Shown: positions 9,629 through 18,480 of the stretch, one piece after another
How the letters are laid out: each line of letters starts with the position of its first letter
Position numbering within the stretch: the stretch's first letter is position 1
Assembly: GCA_965602225.1 (NCBI GenBank)
Contig: CBFCYE010000012.1
Coordinates: 1-64,000 of the forward strand
Direction of reading: 5' to 3'
Origin: Tenderia sp965602225
GTDB lineage: Bacteria; Pseudomonadota; Gammaproteobacteria; Tenderiales; Tenderiaceae
DNA length: 64,000 bases
Made by a program: the position numbers and the translations under genes
The notes under the pieces: model-generated
Database searches by the model: none
What the model was told of the DNA's origin: nothing
Seen by the model: the letters and a program-made list of their open reading frames with translations, nothing else

Positions 9629-10363
9629 GTGCAAAAATATAAAATAATAAAACCAGATATTGACGCTGTTTGCTTAAAGGCTGCAGAAGACCTTTTGCGC
9701 CTTGCTCAGCAGTGTGTCACAAATCATGGTGAATTTAACATTGCCCTTGCTGGTGGCACTACACCAAAAAAACTTTTCCAAATCCTTGCAAAACCACCTT
9801 ATTCAACAGCTATTCCTTGGGGGAAAACGCGGATCTTTTTTGGTGATGAGCGCTCTGTAGGTCCAACTCATGCTGATAGCAATTATGCTATGGCTAATAA
9901 ATATCTACTTAGTCACATCAGCATTGACCCTTTACGGGTTCACAGAATTCAATCTGAACTTGATCCTGAAGAAGCCGCAAAGGCATACAACGCTGTACTT
10001 GGTGGCTATATACCTTTAAACGATCTAAACCAACCCATCTTTGATCTCGTTCTACTTGGACTAGGTGATGATGGCCATGTGGCTTCACTTTTTCCTGGTA
10101 CTGATGTTCTTACTGTTACCGATAAAAGTGCTGCTGCAGTTTGGGTAGAATCTAAAAACACATGGCGAATTAGCATCACCTTACCGGTTATAAACAGTGC
10201 TCGTAATGTCTGGTTATTAGTTACTGGTGAAAACAAATGTGACATTGTCGAGCACGTTTTTAAATACCCTTCTGTCGCCCATCCTTTACCTGTGGAAATG
10301 CTTCAACCACAATCTGGTGTTACCTGGTATCTTGACGAGGCTGCTGCAAAGTGGCTTAAATAA
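9629..10363 (+). CDS. pgl: 6-phosphogluconolactonase
   Basis: Pgl hydrolyses 6-phosphogluconolactone to 6-phosphogluconate, after glucose-6-phosphate dehydrogenase. The 244 residues have the DevB/SOL family motifs ALAGGTTPKKLF and the FFGDERSVGPTHADSNY block, then LGLGDDGHVASLFPG. Translation must start at the GTG at 9629: the ATG eight bases upstream is out of frame and runs into a stop within nine codons. The TAA stop overlaps the ATG of glk by one base, so the two are coupled. No zwf or edd gene is adjacent. Confidence 0.93.
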   Translation: MQKYKIIKPDIDAVCLKAAEDLLRLAQQCVTNHGEFNIALAGGTTPKKLFQILAKPPYSTAIPWGKTRIFFGDERSVGPTHADSNYAMANKYLLSHISIDPLRVHRIQSELDPEEAAKAYNAVLGGYIPLNDLNQPIFDLVLLGLGDDGHVASLFPGTDVLTVTDKSAAAVWVESKNTWRISITLPVINSARNVWLLVTGENKCDIVEHVFKYPSVAHPLPVEMLQPQSGVTWYLDEAAAKWLK

Positions 10364-11361
10364 TGCGGATTCTATGCGGTGACATCGGTGGTACAAAAAC
10401 TATACTTCAGCTAATCGATCTATCTGCTGATAATTTACACGTTATCAAACAAGAACGTTATCTCAGCAACAACTACCCTCAATTTAATCAATTAGTAACA
10501 GAGTTTCTCGGGACTGTTTCTGACCATCAAACTATTGATGCCGCTTGCTTTGGTGTTGCCGGGCCGGTTATTACAAATAACTCAGCACAAACTGCATCGA
10601 TTACTAATCTTCCTTGGCAGATATCAAGCGTTGATCTGGCAAACAAATTTAACATTCAACATGTCGCGCTGATCAATGACTTTCAAGCTATAGGCTATGG
10701 AATTTCTGCTCTTCATGATGATGATCTGGTTACACTTCAGGCCGGTAAAGCTATCGATCATGCCAACCAGCTGATTGTTGGTGCGGGTACTGGCCTTGGT
10801 GTGGCCCAGCTTTTCTGGACGGGTAACGAATACAAAATTTCTCCAACCGAGGCTGGCCATACTGACTTTGCTGCGACGGATGAATTACAACTTGAATTGA
10901 GTCATTATTTAATTAATAAATATGGCCGCTGTTCTGTTGAATTTATTGTTTCTGGTCCTGGACTAGTGAATATATTTGAGTTTTTAGCCCAACGCAGTCA
11001 ACAATTTGAAACAGATAGCTGCCAGGCAATTATTCATTCAGCCGATCCAGCAGCGCTAATCGCCGAGGCTGCAGAAGCTGATCTAAACTCTATTGCCAAT
11101 CAAGCCATGAATCTGTTTGTTTGCGCCTATGCTAGCCAGGCCGGCAACTTTGCCCTGTCTTCGTTAGCCTTAAACGGTGTTTACATTGCGGGGGGCATCG
11201 CGCCTAAAATTCTGCATCGGCTTCAAAATGGTATCTTTATGGATACCTTTAATGCCAAGGGAAAAATGTCGCATCTAATGCGAAATATTCCTGTAAAAGT
11301 TATCACCAATGCTGAAGTCGGTTTGATTGGCAGCCGTGTCTATGCCCAGCGCCTCACCTAA
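10363..11361 (+). CDS. glk: Glucokinase
   Basis: Glk phosphorylates glucose with ATP to glucose 6-phosphate. The 332 residues (E. coli Glk is 321) belong to the bacterial glucokinase family rather than ROK. The N-terminal phosphate loop is CGDIGGTKT, the substrate region is ALINDFQAIGYG, and the second phosphate loop is VGAGTGLGVAQL. It is translationally coupled to pgl. Together they feed glucose into the pentose phosphate or Entner-Doudoroff route, so this is not strictly a C1 or sulfur metaboliser. Confidence 0.93.
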   Translation: MRILCGDIGGTKTILQLIDLSADNLHVIKQERYLSNNYPQFNQLVTEFLGTVSDHQTIDAACFGVAGPVITNNSAQTASITNLPWQISSVDLANKFNIQHVALINDFQAIGYGISALHDDDLVTLQAGKAIDHANQLIVGAGTGLGVAQLFWTGNEYKISPTEAGHTDFAATDELQLELSHYLINKYGRCSVEFIVSGPGLVNIFEFLAQRSQQFETDSCQAIIHSADPAALIAEAAEADLNSIANQAMNLFVCAYASQAGNFALSSLALNGVYIAGGIAPKILHRLQNGIFMDTFNAKGKMSHLMRNIPVKVITNAEVGLIGSRVYAQRLT

Positions 11362-11370
11362 AAACAATTA

Positions 11371-11388
11371 GACTATAAAATTATAGTC
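11371..11388. terminator. Short AT-rich hairpin between convergent glk and gyrB
   Basis: GACTATAA-AA-TTATAGTC forms a perfect 8-bp stem in the 37-base gap between the convergent glk and gyrB stops. It is AT-rich, so it would be a weak terminator; a TATATTTTT follows it a few bases downstream on the plus strand. Confidence 0.45.
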
Positions 11389-11398
11389 CGCTATATTT

Positions 11399-13825
11399 TT
11401 ATACATCCAGATTTGCTACTGACAGTGCATTTTTCTCGATAAAAGCACGTCTTGGCTCAACCTGATCACCCATCAGCGTGGTAAAAATCTGATCCGCCCC
11501 GACAGCATCTTCAATCCGAACTTGCAACAATCGACGCCCTTCCGCATTAAGAGTGGTTTCCCATAACTGTTCAGGGTTCATCTCACCCAAACCTTTATAA
11601 CGCTGAATATGCTGGCCACGCTTTGCTTCATCTATCAACCAGTTCAAGGCTTGTTTAAAACTGTTAACTGGCAGAGTTCTTTCACCACGTTTGATTTCTG
11701 CACCATCACCAATCAATCCATCAAGCTGCTGGCCAAGTGCAGCCATCGCTCTATATTCACCTGAGACAAAAAATGTCTTTGGAATATCTTTATCGTTATC
11801 AAGACCATGGCGAATCTCAGTGACAATCATTCGAATCAGTTCACCTGTTGCTGGGTCTTTTTCAAGGCTGACCTTATAGGCATCCCGACTGTTTTCTGCA
11901 CTGCTATTTAAGCGCTGTTGCAGCTCTTGCGCCCACGATTCAAGCCGGCTGGCATCTTTAAGGTCAGCATCTGTTACTTCTGGCATATAAATCAATCTTT
12001 CCAATGCCATGCGGCTATAACGTGAGGAAAGACGATTAATCGTGGCCATGACCGCACCATAGCCATTGGCTAGCGCTTCAAGTGCTTCTCCGCTAATCGC
12101 TGGCGCTTCTTCACTTACTTTCAGCAAGGCACCATTTAGAGCCAGTTCTAGCAAATAGCGAGTCAACTCGGCATCGTCTTTGACATAGCGTTCCTGTTTG
12201 CCCTTCTTGACCTTGTACAACGGTGGCTGGGCAATATATATATGTCCGCGCTCTATCAACTCTGGCATTTGACGGTAAAAGAAGGTCAGCAGCAGGGTAC
12301 GAATATGAGAACCATCTACATCGGCATCGGTCATGATAATAATGCGATGATAACGAAGTTTATCTGGGTTGTACTCTTCACGGCCTATGCCGCAGCCCAA
12401 TGCGGTAATCAAAGTGCCAACCTCGACAGATGACAACATCTTGTCGAAACGTGCCTTTTCTACGTTGAGGATCTTACCCTTGAGTGGCAGGATGGCCTGG
12501 AATTTACGGTCCCTACCCTGCTTGGCAGAACCACCGGCAGAATCACCCTCCACCAGGAATATTTCAGACTGGGCCGGATCTTTTTCCTGGCAGTCAGCCA
12601 GTTTGCCAGGTAAACCTGCAATATCCAGCACACCTTTACGGCGGGTCATTTCACGTGCTTTACGTGCCGCCTCCCTGGCTCGTGCGGCATCGACAACCTT
12701 ACCGGTGATGTTTTTGGCATCAGCAGGATGTTCTAGCAGAAATTCATTCAGTTTTTCACTCAAAGTCGACTCAACCACAGGTTTCACCTCTGATGAAACA
12801 AGCTTGTCCTTGGTCTGTGAAGAAAACTTAGGATCTGGCACTTTAACGGAAAGCACTGCAGTCAGCCCTTCACGGGCATCATCACCGGAGGTTGCTACTT
12901 TGGCCTTTTTAGCCACACCTTCACGTTCAATGTACTGGTTCACCGTCCGCGTTAGGCCCGCGCGCATACCAGCCAGATGGCTACCACCATCACGCTGAGG
13001 AATATTGTTGGTAAAACAGAAAATATTTTCCTGGTATGAGTCATTCCACTGCATGGCCAGCTCAACCGTAATATCATCCTTTTCAACGCTAAAATAGAAA
13101 ACAGATGGATGCAGCGGTGTTTTATTGGTATTCAGATGCTCGACAAAGGCCTTGATTCCACCTTCATATTCAAAAACATCTTCTTTTTCAGAGTTTTCAT
13201 CAAGCAAATGAATGCGAACGCCAGAGTTCAAAAAAGACAATTCACGCAAGCGTTTGGCCAGAATCTCGTAGTGAAACAGGACATCAGCGAAAATTTCTGT
13301 GCTTGGTTTAAAACGTATCGATGTGCCGCGCTTATCTGTAGGCCCTTTTTCTTCAAGCGGCGAAACCGGATCACCCATACTATAATCTTGGCTGTAATAA
13401 TGACCATTTCGGTAAATGCTCAAGGTTAATTCTTCTGACAGCGCATTAACAACCGACACCCCTACTCCGTGCAGACCACCTGAAACTTTGTATGAATTAT
13501 CATCAAACTTACCACCAGCATGCAGCACAGTCATAATGACTTCAGCTGCTGATCGACCCTCTTCTTCATGAATATCCGTCGGGATACCACGACCATTATC
13601 AGCAACTGAAACAGATCCATCAGTATGGATAATGACGTCAATCTGGGAACAATGACCTGCCAAGGCCTCGTCTATGGAGTTATCAACCACCTCAAACACC
13701 ATGTGATGTAGACCAGTACCGTCGTCTGTATCACCAATGTACATACCTGGGCGTTTTCGAACCGCATCAAGCCCCTTTAAGACCTTGATATTGGTTGAAT
13801 CGTAGCTTTGCTCTTCAGTACTCAT
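11399..13825 (-). CDS. gyrB: DNA gyrase subunit B
   Basis: GyrB is the ATPase subunit of DNA gyrase, which supercoils DNA with GyrA. It has 808 residues, the full proteobacterial length. The GHKL ATPase contains EVVDNSIDEALAGH and the GGLHGVGVSVVNALS lid. The TOPRIM domain has the catalytic EGDSAGGSAKQGRDR and the acidic DADVDGSHI, and the C-terminal GLGEMNPEQLWETT is present. The extra C-terminal insertion of about 170 residues typical of Gammaproteobacteria is present. It is the last gene of the leftward dnaA-dnaN-recF-gyrB run. Confidence 0.98.
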   Translation of the reverse strand: MSTEEQSYDSTNIKVLKGLDAVRKRPGMYIGDTDDGTGLHHMVFEVVDNSIDEALAGHCSQIDVIIHTDGSVSVADNGRGIPTDIHEEEGRSAAEVIMTVLHAGGKFDDNSYKVSGGLHGVGVSVVNALSEELTLSIYRNGHYYSQDYSMGDPVSPLEEKGPTDKRGTSIRFKPSTEIFADVLFHYEILAKRLRELSFLNSGVRIHLLDENSEKEDVFEYEGGIKAFVEHLNTNKTPLHPSVFYFSVEKDDITVELAMQWNDSYQENIFCFTNNIPQRDGGSHLAGMRAGLTRTVNQYIEREGVAKKAKVATSGDDAREGLTAVLSVKVPDPKFSSQTKDKLVSSEVKPVVESTLSEKLNEFLLEHPADAKNITGKVVDAARAREAARKAREMTRRKGVLDIAGLPGKLADCQEKDPAQSEIFLVEGDSAGGSAKQGRDRKFQAILPLKGKILNVEKARFDKMLSSVEVGTLITALGCGIGREEYNPDKLRYHRIIIMTDADVDGSHIRTLLLTFFYRQMPELIERGHIYIAQPPLYKVKKGKQERYVKDDAELTRYLLELALNGALLKVSEEAPAISGEALEALANGYGAVMATINRLSSRYSRMALERLIYMPEVTDADLKDASRLESWAQELQQRLNSSAENSRDAYKVSLEKDPATGELIRMIVTEIRHGLDNDKDIPKTFFVSGEYRAMAALGQQLDGLIGDGAEIKRGERTLPVNSFKQALNWLIDEAKRGQHIQRYKGLGEMNPEQLWETTLNAEGRRLLQVRIEDAVGADQIFTTLMGDQVEPRRAFIEKNALSVANLDV

Positions 13826-13908
13826 AAATGACTAAAGTCTCTGATTTTATTAGAAAACAACGTGACAATAATGTATCCCCGAACAACCAAAAGATTATAC
13901 CCTGTTGC

Positions 13909-14997
13909 TTAAACGCCGTCTTCCCTTTCGGAAATAATACAACCATGTTCCACGTGAAACGTTTTCTTTTCAGGATAGGCGGCTAACTGTAAAAGATTGC
14001 TATCTGTGGCCGTAACAAAGACCTGCCCGCCGATAGAATATAAAAGATCCATAAATAAATGGCGGTGCTGTAAATCAAGCTCTGAAGGTAGGTCATCAAC
14101 CAATATTACGCAGCTTTCTTGTTTATATTGATTAAAGACACTTGCTTGAGCCAACAATAACGAACAAGCAGCCAGTTTTTGCTGGCCACCCGAAAGATAT
14201 TCAGCAGCTGCCCTACCATCAATCTTCATTACTAAATCAGCCCTATGCGGACCTTTTTGCGTAAACCCCAATCGAATATCACTTTCAATACTTGCTTTGA
14301 GCGCATCTTTAAAATTTTCACCCCGACGCCAGCCAGACTGGTAGCTAAACTCAACAGTTTCTATACCTAACAACTGTTTCATAAAACGCTGCGCCAGGCG
14401 AGTCAGGTTTTCTACATAGCTAACTCTAAACTGATTGAGTTTAAGTGCAGCATCAATGAGCTGTTCATCCCAACTAACAAGCATGGCAGCTGATTTTTGT
14501 CTCAAAACAGCATTACGTTGTTGAAGAATTCTGTTGTAACGTTGCCAAACAGTAAGAAATTCGTGTTCCACGTGAAACAAACCCCAATCAATAAAACGAC
14601 GCCGTTGCCTAGGGCTGCCTTTTATAAGTTTGTCACCATCAGGAGAAATGAATAGCAAAGGTATTACGGATGCGAGTGTAGAACTCTTTTGTTCAAATTT
14701 TCCGTTAATTTTAGCGCGGAACTTCCCATCATTAATCTGAATACCAAGTGTATTACCCCCCCCTGACTGGGTTGCCGCTTTGGCAAAGACCGTGAGTGTT
14801 GGGTGATTATAGCTAACAATGCGCCGGCTATAGGCTGAACGGAAAGACTTTCCCCTACCCAACAGATAAATTGCTTCTAAAAGACTTGTCTTGCCACTGC
14901 CATTGGCGCCGAGTAATAAATTTAACCTTGGCGATGGCTCAATCTGGGCGGATTGAATATTGCGCAAGTTGTGAATAGACAACAAGCTTAAACTCAT
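13909..14997 (-). CDS. recF: DNA replication/repair protein RecF
   Basis: RecF is an SMC-like ATPase that, with RecO and RecR, loads RecA at single-stranded gaps. I place the start at the ATG at 14997 (362 residues, MSLSLLSIHNLRNIQ), which matches the family start; a TTG four codons upstream is possible. Walker A is LGANGSGKTSLLEAIYLLGRG, the ABC signature is EYLSGGQQKLAACSLLLAQ, and Walker B is CVILVDDLPSELD. Unusually, the gene carries two parS-like centromere sites, one at each end. Confidence 0.96.
   Translation of the reverse strand: MSLSLLSIHNLRNIQSAQIEPSPRLNLLLGANGSGKTSLLEAIYLLGRGKSFRSAYSRRIVSYNHPTLTVFAKAATQSGGGNTLGIQINDGKFRAKINGKFEQKSSTLASVIPLLFISPDGDKLIKGSPRQRRRFIDWGLFHVEHEFLTVWQRYNRILQQRNAVLRQKSAAMLVSWDEQLIDAALKLNQFRVSYVENLTRLAQRFMKQLLGIETVEFSYQSGWRRGENFKDALKASIESDIRLGFTQKGPHRADLVMKIDGRAAAEYLSGGQQKLAACSLLLAQASVFNQYKQESCVILVDDLPSELDLQHRHLFMDLLYSIGGQVFVTATDSNLLQLAAYPEKKTFHVEHGCIISEREDGV
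13946..13961. other. parS: parS-like centromere site near the 3' end of recF
   Basis: TGTTCCACGTGAAACG matches the general bacterial parS palindrome TGTTNCACGTGAAACA at all but the last specified base. It lies inside the recF coding region. ParB, encoded at 57.5 kb, would bind and spread here. Distance to dnaA is under 4 kb. Confidence 0.8.
14564..14579. other. parS: parS centromere site inside recF
   Basis: TGTTCCACGTGAAACA is an exact match to the parS consensus TGTTNCACGTGAAACA. It lies in the recF coding region about 600 bases from the other copy. A 16-base palindrome of this form occurring twice within 650 bases near the origin is very unlikely by chance, and parA/parB are in the same window. 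Confidence 0.9.
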
Positions 14998-15044
14998 TGC
15001 CAGATCCAAAAATTAAAAAAATAGTTGATACAGCGACAACTTGG

Positions 15045-16145
15045 TTAGAGCCTCATTGGCATAACGACATAACGTGAATCTTCAGACTCTGGTGATCTAA
15101 TCAAACAACAACTGTTTTGGTCTGTTAGTTCAAGCTGAACATTTTCATCATGGAGTGCATTGAGGGCTTCTAGAACATAACTGGCATTAAAGCCAATTTC
15201 TAGACTTGGGCCGTCATAATCGACACTAATCTCTTCTTCGGCCTCTTCTTGTTCGGGGTTGTTAGCCATAACCTGAAGGCTGCCGGAAGAAAGGGTAAAT
15301 CTGACACTACGATATTTTTCATTTGAAAGAATAGAGGCGCGGCTTAAAGCCTGGTGGATCGAGGTACGATTAGCGACAACAATCTTGTCCCCACCCTGAG
15401 GCACTACACGTTGATAGTCAGGGAAACGGCCATCAATGAGTTTTGTAATAAAACTTAATTGACCTGTTGAAAGGCGAATATGGTTGCTGCCAAGTTCAAT
15501 TTTTACTAATTCGTCGCTGCTTTCAAGCAGCCTGGATAGCTCCATAACTGCCTTACGAGGAATAATCACTTGTTGAAGTTCAGAAACACCCGTAGTGATT
15601 TTTTGGTCACATAGGGCTAGGCGATGGCCATCAGTTGCGACTACACGTATCAAATTGTCAGAAAATTCAAATAGTAAACCATTCAGGTAATAACGAACAT
15701 CTTGCTGAGCCATAGCAAAATGAGTTTGATCAATGAGCATTTTTAACTGCGATTGAGGCATTTCAAAATCAAATAGTGATTCAAAGCTATCAATATTCGG
15801 AAATTCTGTTGCTGGCAGGGTTGATAACACAAAACGACTCTTACCTGATCGAATAGTGGCTCTTTCAGAGTCAACCTTGATAGTAAGCACCGCATCATTA
15901 GGCAGAGCCTTGCAAATATCAACAAACTTACGTGCTGGCAGGGTTGTTTCAGCTGAATCACTATTTTCTATGGCTATCTGACTGATCATTTCAATTTCTA
16001 AGTCAGTAGCTGTTATTGATAATTGGTTATCAACGGTCTTAAGCAAGACATTGCCCAAAATAGGAAGTGTCTGTCTACGCTCTACAACACCAATCACTTG
16101 TTGCAAAGGTTTTAACAGTAATTCACGTTCAATTTTGAGTTCCAT
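15045..16145 (-). CDS. dnaN: DNA polymerase III beta subunit (sliding clamp)
   Basis: DnaN forms the dimeric ring clamp that tethers DNA polymerase III and other replication proteins to DNA. The 366 residues equal the E. coli length. The start MELKIERELLLKPLQQVIGVVERRQTLPILGNVLL and the terminal YVVMPMRL, which forms part of the protein-binding cleft, are typical. An AGGGATAA ribosome-binding site precedes the ATG. It lies between dnaA and recF and is separated from dnaA by the 223-base putative origin region, so it may have its own promoter there. Confidence 0.98.
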   Translation of the reverse strand: MELKIERELLLKPLQQVIGVVERRQTLPILGNVLLKTVDNQLSITATDLEIEMISQIAIENSDSAETTLPARKFVDICKALPNDAVLTIKVDSERATIRSGKSRFVLSTLPATEFPNIDSFESLFDFEMPQSQLKMLIDQTHFAMAQQDVRYYLNGLLFEFSDNLIRVVATDGHRLALCDQKITTGVSELQQVIIPRKAVMELSRLLESSDELVKIELGSNHIRLSTGQLSFITKLIDGRFPDYQRVVPQGGDKIVVANRTSIHQALSRASILSNEKYRSVRFTLSSGSLQVMANNPEQEEAEEEISVDYDGPSLEIGFNASYVLEALNALHDENVQLELTDQNSCCLIRSPESEDSRYVVMPMRL

Positions 16146-16368
16146 GATTATCCCTAAGTATTAATATATATAAAATAAGATCTTTTATTATTGTTGTTAT
16201 TATAGAGCCTTAAAAACCTTAATAACTTGAAAAAACTTTTTTAAAACAATGTGTTAAAAAACTATCTAGACCATTTTACGTGCTTATAACCAGTAACTTT
16301 CCAGTTGTTATCGTGTGGATAAGTAGGCTAGTTATCCACAGGCAAATTTTATCCACAGTTTAAGAACA
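16146..16368. other. oriC: Putative replication origin (oriC), dnaN-dnaA gap
   Basis: This gap combines a strongly AT-rich stretch (about 16155-16265, including ATTAATATATATAAAATAAG and later A/T runs) with three DnaA boxes crowded at its dnaA end. That is the layout of an unwinding element beside a DnaA-binding cluster. Genes on either side point away from the dnaA locus, as expected at an origin. The dnaA-rpmH gap has only one perfect box, so this gap is the better candidate, although the two may act together. Confidence 0.65.
16314..16357. promoter_or_regulatory. Cluster of three DnaA boxes
   Basis: Three exact copies of the 9-mer TTATCCACA are present: one on the minus strand at 16314-16322 (TGTGGATAA) and two on the plus strand at 16332-16340 and 16349-16357. 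The plus-strand pair is spaced 17 bases start to start. DnaA binding here would serve initiation at the adjacent AT-rich stretch. Confidence 0.85.
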
Positions 16369-17751
16369 TTATGTTGTTAGGGTTCTTAACAGGTTTTGAT
16401 AATCCTCACTAACACGTACGTCAGCATCACGTAACTCATTGATTTTCTTACAAGCATGCATGACTGTAGTGTGATCACGACCACCAAATGCATCCCCTAT
16501 CTCAGGAAGGCTATGATTGGTTAATTCCTTTGCCAAAGCCATTGCCAATTGTCTTGGTCTGGCAATAGAACGTGAGCGTTTTTTCGATAATAAGTCGGCA
16601 ACACGAATTTTAAAATACTCAGCTACAGTTTTTTGAATATTTTCAATGGTGACCAGTTTATCCTGTGCAGAAAATAAATCACGTAAGGCGTCTTTAGCAA
16701 GGTCCATTGTAATTGGCTTGGCCATAAAACGAGCGTTAGCAATAACACGACGTAAAGCCCCTTCTAATTCACGGACATTCGATCGGATACGTTTGCCCAT
16801 GAAAAAAGCAACCTCATGTGGCAACACTATTTTCATTTGTTGTGCTTTGTTCATTAAGATGGCGACGCGGGTTTCGAGCTCTGGTGGTTCAATGGCAACC
16901 GTTAGACCCCAGCCAAACCGGGACTTAAGCCGTTCTTCAAGGCCTTCAATTTCTTTAGGGTAGCGATCACAACTAATGATGATTTGTTGATTGCCTTCCA
17001 TCAGCGTATTGAACGTATGAAATAACTCTTCTTGAGAACGGCCTTTGCCAGCAAAAAACTGAATATCATCAATAAGTAAGGCGTCAACAGAGCGGTAATA
17101 GCGTTTAAAATCATCCATGGCGTTATGCTGCAAGGCTTTGACCATGTCAGCAACAAAACGCTCTGAATGGATATAGATGATCTTTGCATCAGCTTTGTTT
17201 TTTTGAATCAGATTACCAACAGCATGCATCAAATGAGTTTTACCCAGCCCTACACCACCGTAAATAAACAGGGGGTTATAAGCGACGCCAGGGTTTTCAC
17301 CTATTTGGGTGGAGGCTGCCTTCGCAATCTGGTTGGATTTACCTTCGACAAAAGTATCAAAAGTGAATTCATCACGCAGATTACTAATATATTGAATTGA
17401 TTTTTTCTCGTCACGGCGCCTGAAGTTGATTGAATTTTCAGGGGTTTTTTCAGTTGAAGAAGAAACATTTACCGTCGATTTTGAAGCAGGCGCGCTAACC
17501 TTTTCTTTCGAACCAATCTCAAGTGTTACTTGATGGTCGTTGTTATTGCTTATCTGACCAACACTTTTCTGAATTGAGTCAAAGAATTTTTGCTTTACAA
17601 AATCGAGTACAAAACGGTTTGGTGCAAGCAAACGCAGGCGATCACCCTCTTCAATTGCTTGTAGAGGCCGAATCCAGGTGTTGAATTGCTGTGCATTGAG
17701 CTGTGTTTCAAGCTGTTCAAGACATTGCTGCCAAAGTGACATCTTTGCCAT
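16369..17751 (-). CDS. dnaA: Chromosomal replication initiator DnaA
   Basis: DnaA is the AAA+ ATPase that binds DnaA boxes and melts oriC. It has 460 residues. Domain I begins SLWQQCLEQLETQLNAQQFNTWI; a Ser/Thr-rich linker (about 85-110) is domain II. Domain III has Walker A YGGVGLGKTHLMHAVGN and Walker B ALLIDDIQFFAGK. Domain IV ends with the DnaA-box-reading signature GGRDHTTVMHACKKI. The start at 17751 is preferred because GAGG lies five bases upstream. A DnaA box about 65 bases upstream suggests autoregulation. Confidence 0.98.
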   Translation of the reverse strand: MAKMSLWQQCLEQLETQLNAQQFNTWIRPLQAIEEGDRLRLLAPNRFVLDFVKQKFFDSIQKSVGQISNNNDHQVTLEIGSKEKVSAPASKSTVNVSSSTEKTPENSINFRRRDEKKSIQYISNLRDEFTFDTFVEGKSNQIAKAASTQIGENPGVAYNPLFIYGGVGLGKTHLMHAVGNLIQKNKADAKIIYIHSERFVADMVKALQHNAMDDFKRYYRSVDALLIDDIQFFAGKGRSQEELFHTFNTLMEGNQQIIISCDRYPKEIEGLEERLKSRFGWGLTVAIEPPELETRVAILMNKAQQMKIVLPHEVAFFMGKRIRSNVRELEGALRRVIANARFMAKPITMDLAKDALRDLFSAQDKLVTIENIQKTVAEYFKIRVADLLSKKRSRSIARPRQLAMALAKELTNHSLPEIGDAFGGRDHTTVMHACKKINELRDADVRVSEDYQNLLRTLTT

Positions 17752-17815
17752 ATACCTCGTGATGCCGCGTTTGTACTGAAAATGAGACCGAGAAGTCTAC
17801 CCGCCTTTTGCAAAG

Positions 17816-17824
17816 TTATCCACA
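17816..17824 (+). promoter_or_regulatory. DnaA box upstream of dnaA
   Basis: One exact TTATCCACA lies 64 bases upstream of the dnaA start in the dnaA-rpmH gap. It is suited to autoregulation of dnaA by its own product, and could be part of a bipartite origin with the cluster on the other side of dnaA. Confidence 0.75.
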
Positions 17825-17854
17825 GCTGACAATATCTAATTTTTGAGATTTGGA

Positions 17855-17884
17855 TTGACAGCAAAGGGGGATTACAGCTATTCT
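17855..17884 (+). promoter_or_regulatory. Putative sigma-70 promoter of rpmH
   Basis: A perfect -35 hexamer TTGACA (17855-17860) is followed after 18 bases by TATTCT (17879-17884), a moderate -10. It lies about 80 bases upstream of the rpmH ATG and points into the rpmH-rnpA-yidD-yidC unit. Confidence 0.5.
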
Positions 17885-17962
17885 TCCGCGCTTTACCGCA
17901 GCCTACGGGCGACGGCCCATGCGGTATTAATTTGTGATCACAACAATTAGACGGATGTAACA

Positions 17963-18097
17963 ATGAAAAGAACATTTCAACCAAGTGTTATTAAGCGTAA
18001 GCGTGCGCACGGTTTTCGCTCTCGCATGGCTACTGCAAATGGTCGTAAGATCGTTAATGCTCGTCGTGCAAAAGGCCGTAAGCGCCTGACAGCTTAA
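17963..18097 (+). CDS. rpmH: 50S ribosomal protein L34
   Basis: This is a 44-residue basic ribosomal protein. It starts MKRTFQPSVIKRKRAHGFR and ends KGRKRLTA, and the sequence is nearly invariant in bacteria. L34 sits in the large ribosomal subunit. It is the first gene of the rightward rpmH-rnpA-yidD-yidC unit next to dnaA, the classical origin neighbourhood. Confidence 0.98.
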   Translation: MKRTFQPSVIKRKRAHGFRSRMATANGRKIVNARRAKGRKRLTA

Positions 18098-18117
18098 CTC
18101 AAGAGGCTTTTGTCGTC

Positions 18118-18480
18118 TTGAAAGCCCGCGAAGTGGGGTTTACAGAAAACCTCAGAATGAAAACCGCGGGCGAATTTGACTTTGTTTTTGCAAGGCCGTG
18201 TCGTTCAGCTAACCGCTGCTTCACGGCCTTGGCACGATCTAATCAGCGTCCTTACCCGCGACTTGGTTTAATAATTTCAAAGAAATGCGCCAAGTCAGCA
18301 GTAAAGCGAAATAGACTTAAACGTTTAATTAGAGAAAGTTTTCGCCACTCGCAACAAAAATTGGCAGGTCTCGATATTGTTGTTATTGGTAAAAACGTTG
18401 CTGTTGCCAAAACAAGTCAGGAATTATTCACACTACTTAATAAGCAATGGATGGAACTGGAACGATGCAAAGAATCTTGA
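18118..18480 (+). CDS. rnpA: Ribonuclease P protein component
   Basis: RnpA is the protein subunit of RNase P, which trims the 5' ends of pre-tRNAs with the M1 RNA. The 120 residues include the RNR motif region AKSAVKRNRLKRLIRESFR. I keep the TTG start at 18118 because the conserved N-terminal segment GFTENLRMKTAGEFDFVF lies before the first ATG at 18157, and AAGAGG precedes the TTG by about 11 bases. A weak start after rpmH fits the usual low RnpA:L34 ratio. Its end overlaps yidD by 16 bases. Confidence 0.95.
   Translation: MKAREVGFTENLRMKTAGEFDFVFARPCRSANRCFTALARSNQRPYPRLGLIISKKCAKSAVKRNRLKRLIRESFRHSQQKLAGLDIVVIGKNVAVAKTSQELFTLLNKQWMELERCKES

Noticed and set aside
12369..12998. 209-codon plus-strand frame
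   Set aside because: It is antisense to gyrB, a strongly conserved gene, and its Ser/Pro-rich translation is typical of a shadow frame.
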